Positions 4,668 through 6,884 of a stretch of DNA of 6,884 bases are shown piece after piece. The stretch covers positions 1-6,884 of the forward strand of contig JAFDDL010000188.1 of the NCBI GenBank assembly GCA_019310865.1. Reading direction: 5' to 3'. Each line of letters begins with the position of its first letter. The first letter of the stretch is position 1. A model generated the notes under the pieces. It ran no database searches, was not told where the DNA came from, and worked only from the letters and a program-made list of their open reading frames with translations. This stretch comes from Deltaproteobacteria bacterium. GTDB lineage: Bacteria > Desulfobacterota > Desulfobacteria > Desulfobacterales > JAFDDL01. The position numbers and the translations under genes are program-made.

Positions 4668-5666
4668 ATGAATGTAAACTATGTGGTTTCGCTGATTGCG
4701 GTAATCGTCCTCTTTTTGCTATCCTATTTGGGCGTCGCATTTCTCGGGCTTTCCGGCCTGTTCGGTATTTTTATCCCCTATGTGGCGGTGATTCTTTTTA
4801 TCGTGGGGGTGATTGTCCGGGTCGTGGGTTGGGCACGGTCGCCTGTGCCGTTTCGCATCACCACCACCGGTGGCCAGCAGAAATCCATGCCATGGATTGA
4901 ATCTGCACCATTAGACAATCCGACTGGGCCTGGAGGGGTCATTGTTCGCATGCTGCTGGAGGTGTTCTGTTTTCGCTCCCTGTTTCGCAATACCAAAACC
5001 AGGCTCAATGCCAATGGGCAGTTGTCTTACTCTCTTGAGAAATGGCTGTGGCTGGGTGCGATTGTTTTCCATTACTCATTTCTGGTAGTCCTCCTGCGTC
5101 ATTTCCGATTTTTTCTCGAACCGGTGCCGATGTGCCTCGAATTGCTTGAAGCGCTGGACGGTTTTATCCAGGTGGGTCTTCCGGGTGTGTTGCTCTCAGG
5201 TTTTGCCTTGCTGGCGGGTGTGACCTTCCTATTTCTCAGACGAATTTTTATCGGTCAGGTCAAGTACATATCCCTCGCGTCGGATTATTTTCCGTTGTTT
5301 CTCATTTTTGGAATCGCATTTTCCGGCTTATTGATGCGCCATATCACCAAGACCGATGTGGTGGGCATCAAAGAGCTGGCCATGGGGCTCATCACCCTCA
5401 AGCCGGTGATTCCGGAAGGAATTGACCCGGTTTTTTATGTGCACCTGTTTTTTGTCAGTGTACTGCTCGCCTATTTCCCCTGGAGTAAACTCATGCACAT
5501 GGCCGGTATTTTCATGAGCCCCACCCGAAATATGACGGGCAATACCCGTGCTGTGAGACATGTGAATCCATGGAACTATCCCGTAAAGGTCCATACGTAT
5601 CAGGAATACGAGGACGAGTTCAGGGAGAAAATGATAGAGGCTGGTCTACCAGTGGAAAAGGAGTAA
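4668..5666 (+). CDS. dsrM: DsrM, membrane cytochrome b subunit of the DsrMKJOP sulfite-reduction-associated complex
   Basis: DsrM is a NarI-like integral membrane cytochrome b that exchanges electrons with the menaquinone pool and passes them to DsrK. The 332-residue product has the usual length. About six hydrophobic segments are visible, near residues 5-27, 31-54, 128-150, 168-190, 207-224 and 256-278. Candidate heme ligands are His135 and His145 in one helix and His259 and His277 in the last. The spacings of 10 and 18 residues equal those of the NarI ligands (His56/His66 and His187/His205), which argues for two b-type hemes. The C-terminal tail (RNMTGNTRAVRHVNPWN onward) is cytoplasmic and hydrophilic, as in DsrM. 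GAGG at 4655-4658 lies nine bases before the ATG; an ATG at 4661 is in another frame. dsrK starts 3 bp after the stop and has its SD inside the last dsrM codons, so the two are probably translationally coupled. Confidence 0.94.
   Translation: MNVNYVVSLIAVIVLFLLSYLGVAFLGLSGLFGIFIPYVAVILFIVGVIVRVVGWARSPVPFRITTTGGQQKSMPWIESAPLDNPTGPGGVIVRMLLEVFCFRSLFRNTKTRLNANGQLSYSLEKWLWLGAIVFHYSFLVVLLRHFRFFLEPVPMCLELLEALDGFIQVGLPGVLLSGFALLAGVTFLFLRRIFIGQVKYISLASDYFPLFLIFGIAFSGLLMRHITKTDVVGIKELAMGLITLKPVIPEGIDPVFYVHLFFVSVLLAYFPWSKLMHMAGIFMSPTRNMTGNTRAVRHVNPWNYPVKVHTYQEYEDEFREKMIEAGLPVEKE
5658..5663 (+). promoter_or_regulatory. Shine-Dalgarno AAGGAG of dsrK, inside the dsrM coding end
   Basis: AAGGAG occupies the last codons of dsrM, followed by the dsrM stop TAA, three bases and the dsrK ATG at 5670. 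The extended stretch AAAAGGAG (5656-5663) is perfectly complementary to CUCCUUUU, which occurs twice in small RNA B. Confidence 0.88.
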
Positions 5667-5669
5667 CGA

Positions 5670-6884
5670 ATGGCAGATGAAACTCTGAAACCGGATGAAC
5701 TCTTATCAAAAATAGAATATCAGCCGCCGCATGCCGGGTGGATGGATATCCCGGCTCACATCCGAAAGGGGATGTACTGCTATTCGGCGAATCCCAAGAG
5801 CGTTGAATACGTCGGGATGCCGCAAGCCAGAAAGTGGAACCCCCTGGAGGACGATTGGCTGCTGCCGGACAATTGGAAAGAAATTGTTTTAAACGGCATC
5901 AGGGAGCGGCTCGATAAGTTCCGATCACTGAAGCTGTTCATGGACATCTGTGTCCGGTGCGGGGCATGTGCCGATAAATGCCATTTTTTTCTTGGTTCCG
6001 GCGATCCCAAGAACATGCCGGTACTTCGGGCTGAACTCCTGCGATCAATCTACCGAAATGAATTTACCAAGGCTGGTAAACTCATGGGGAAAATGGTAGG
6101 TGCCCGGGAGCTGACCGTCGATGTGCTCAAAGAATGGTGGTACTACTTTTTTCAATGCACCCAGTGCCGCCGCTGTTCGCTGTTTTGCCCCTACGGTATC
6201 GACACGGCCGAAATCACGCTCCTGTCGCGTGAACTTCTCAACCTGCTGGGCTTGAACATCGACTGGATAGCAACGCCGGTGGCCAACTGCTATCGGACCG
6301 GGAACCATCTGGGCATCCAACCCCATGCATTCGTGGATATGATCGAGTTTTTCGTAGACGATATCGAAGAGATTACCGGTGTCAAGGTGGAACCGGCCTT
6401 GAACGAGAAGGGGGCGGACATTTTGTTTATCACCCCGTCGGGCGATGTATTTGCCGATCCGGGCACCTATACCTGCATGGGATACCTGATGCTGTTTCAT
6501 TATCTTAAAGAAAAATACGGGCTCAAAGTCACCTGGAGCACCTATGCCTCCGAAGGTGGCAACTTCGGCTCCTTTATGTCCCATGAGATGATGAAGCGGC
6601 TGAATTCCAAAATGTACGCCGAGGCCAAGCGACTGGGCGTCAAATGGATACTCGGTGGCGAATGCGGCCACATGTGGCGGGTGATCCATCAGTACATGGA
6701 CACCATGAACGGGCCTGCAGACTTTCTTCAGGCGCCGGTAAATCCCATCACCGGCACCCATTTTGAAAATGCTAAAACAACCAAAATGGTGCATATTTCT
6801 GAGTTTACGGCAGATCTGATCAAACACGACAAGCTCGAACTCGACCCGAGTCGAAATGACAATATCAAGCTCACCTACCACGAT
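5670..6884 (+). CDS. dsrK: DsrK, HdrD-like iron-sulfur subunit of DsrMKJOP, 3'-truncated by the window edge
   Basis: DsrK is the cytoplasmic iron-sulfur subunit, related to heterodisulfide reductase HdrD, that is thought to act on the DsrC trisulfide made by dissimilatory sulfite reductase. The frame is open to the last base and gives 405 residues; the family is about 540, so roughly a quarter is missing. Two ferredoxin-type 4Fe-4S motifs are present: Cys94-x2-Cys97-x2-Cys100-x3-Cys104 (CVRCGACADKC) and Cys163-x2-Cys166-x2-Cys169-x3-Cys173 followed by Pro (CTQCRRCSLFCP). The first cysteine-rich CCG-type region begins around residue 250 and includes GGECGHMWR (329-337). The visible part stops at LTYHD, just where the Cys-containing continuation of that domain is expected. 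There is no signal peptide or membrane segment, consistent with attachment through DsrM. dsrJ, dsrO and dsrP are expected downstream, outside the window. Confidence 0.95.
   Translation, partial: MADETLKPDELLSKIEYQPPHAGWMDIPAHIRKGMYCYSANPKSVEYVGMPQARKWNPLEDDWLLPDNWKEIVLNGIRERLDKFRSLKLFMDICVRCGACADKCHFFLGSGDPKNMPVLRAELLRSIYRNEFTKAGKLMGKMVGARELTVDVLKEWWYYFFQCTQCRRCSLFCPYGIDTAEITLLSRELLNLLGLNIDWIATPVANCYRTGNHLGIQPHAFVDMIEFFVDDIEEITGVKVEPALNEKGADILFITPSGDVFADPGTYTCMGYLMLFHYLKEKYGLKVTWSTYASEGGNFGSFMSHEMMKRLNSKMYAEAKRLGVKWILGGECGHMWRVIHQYMDTMNGPADFLQAPVNPITGTHFENAKTTKMVHISEFTADLIKHDKLELDPSRNDNIKLTYHD

Noticed and set aside
6045..6881. Long - strand open frame (278 codons) opposite dsrK
   Set aside because: It lies entirely antisense to dsrK, whose frame encodes two complete 4Fe-4S motifs and runs open to the window end. 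The antisense translation shows no family features.

Overview
The window most likely comes from a sulfate-reducing bacterium of the Desulfobacterota (Desulfobacteraceae/Desulfosarcinaceae type). The strongest evidence is the start of a dsrMKJOP-type operon on the right: dsrM and most of dsrK, preceded by a small RsbRD-N-domain protein. A GatB-type amidotransferase subunit and a signal-peptide-bearing outer-membrane barrel protein fit a Gram-negative host. The taxonomic call is inference from gene content; no rRNA is present.

Layout. (1) 2-1279, + strand: 3' nine-tenths of gatB. (2) 1282-1443: a long imperfect inverted repeat filling the gap between gatB and the convergent next gene. It pairs almost perfectly as a + strand RNA and takes in the stop codon of that gene. 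(3) 1442-2269 and 2314-3117, - strand: an unrecognised outer-membrane beta-barrel protein, with thiD (hydroxymethylpyrimidine (phosphate) kinase) 44 bp upstream of it, probably co-transcribed. (4) 3118-4118: about 1 kb with no protein gene. Its left half is very AT-rich and holds palindromes and an IHF-consensus site. Its right half holds a tandem pair of near-identical units of about 157 bp. Each unit has a sigma-54 promoter, a 5' region, two CUCCUCC (anti-Shine-Dalgarno) segments, a strong central hairpin and an intrinsic terminator, so each looks like a small-RNA gene of about 127 nt. A consensus sigma-70 promoter and a structured leader follow. (5) 4119-6884, + strand: RsbRD-N-domain protein, dsrM, then dsrK, which runs off the right edge.

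How it works together. DsrM (diheme membrane cytochrome b) and DsrK (HdrD-like iron-sulfur protein) form the core of the membrane complex that links the menaquinone pool to reduction of the DsrC trisulfide in dissimilatory sulfate reduction. The RsbRD-N-domain protein at the head of the operon is a candidate sensor or regulator. A small terminator-like hairpin lies between it and dsrM. The twin sigma-54 small RNAs are the most novel content of the window. They carry four copies of an anti-SD motif and would be expected to repress translation of mRNAs with purine-rich ribosome binding sites, possibly including neighbours; this last point is speculative.
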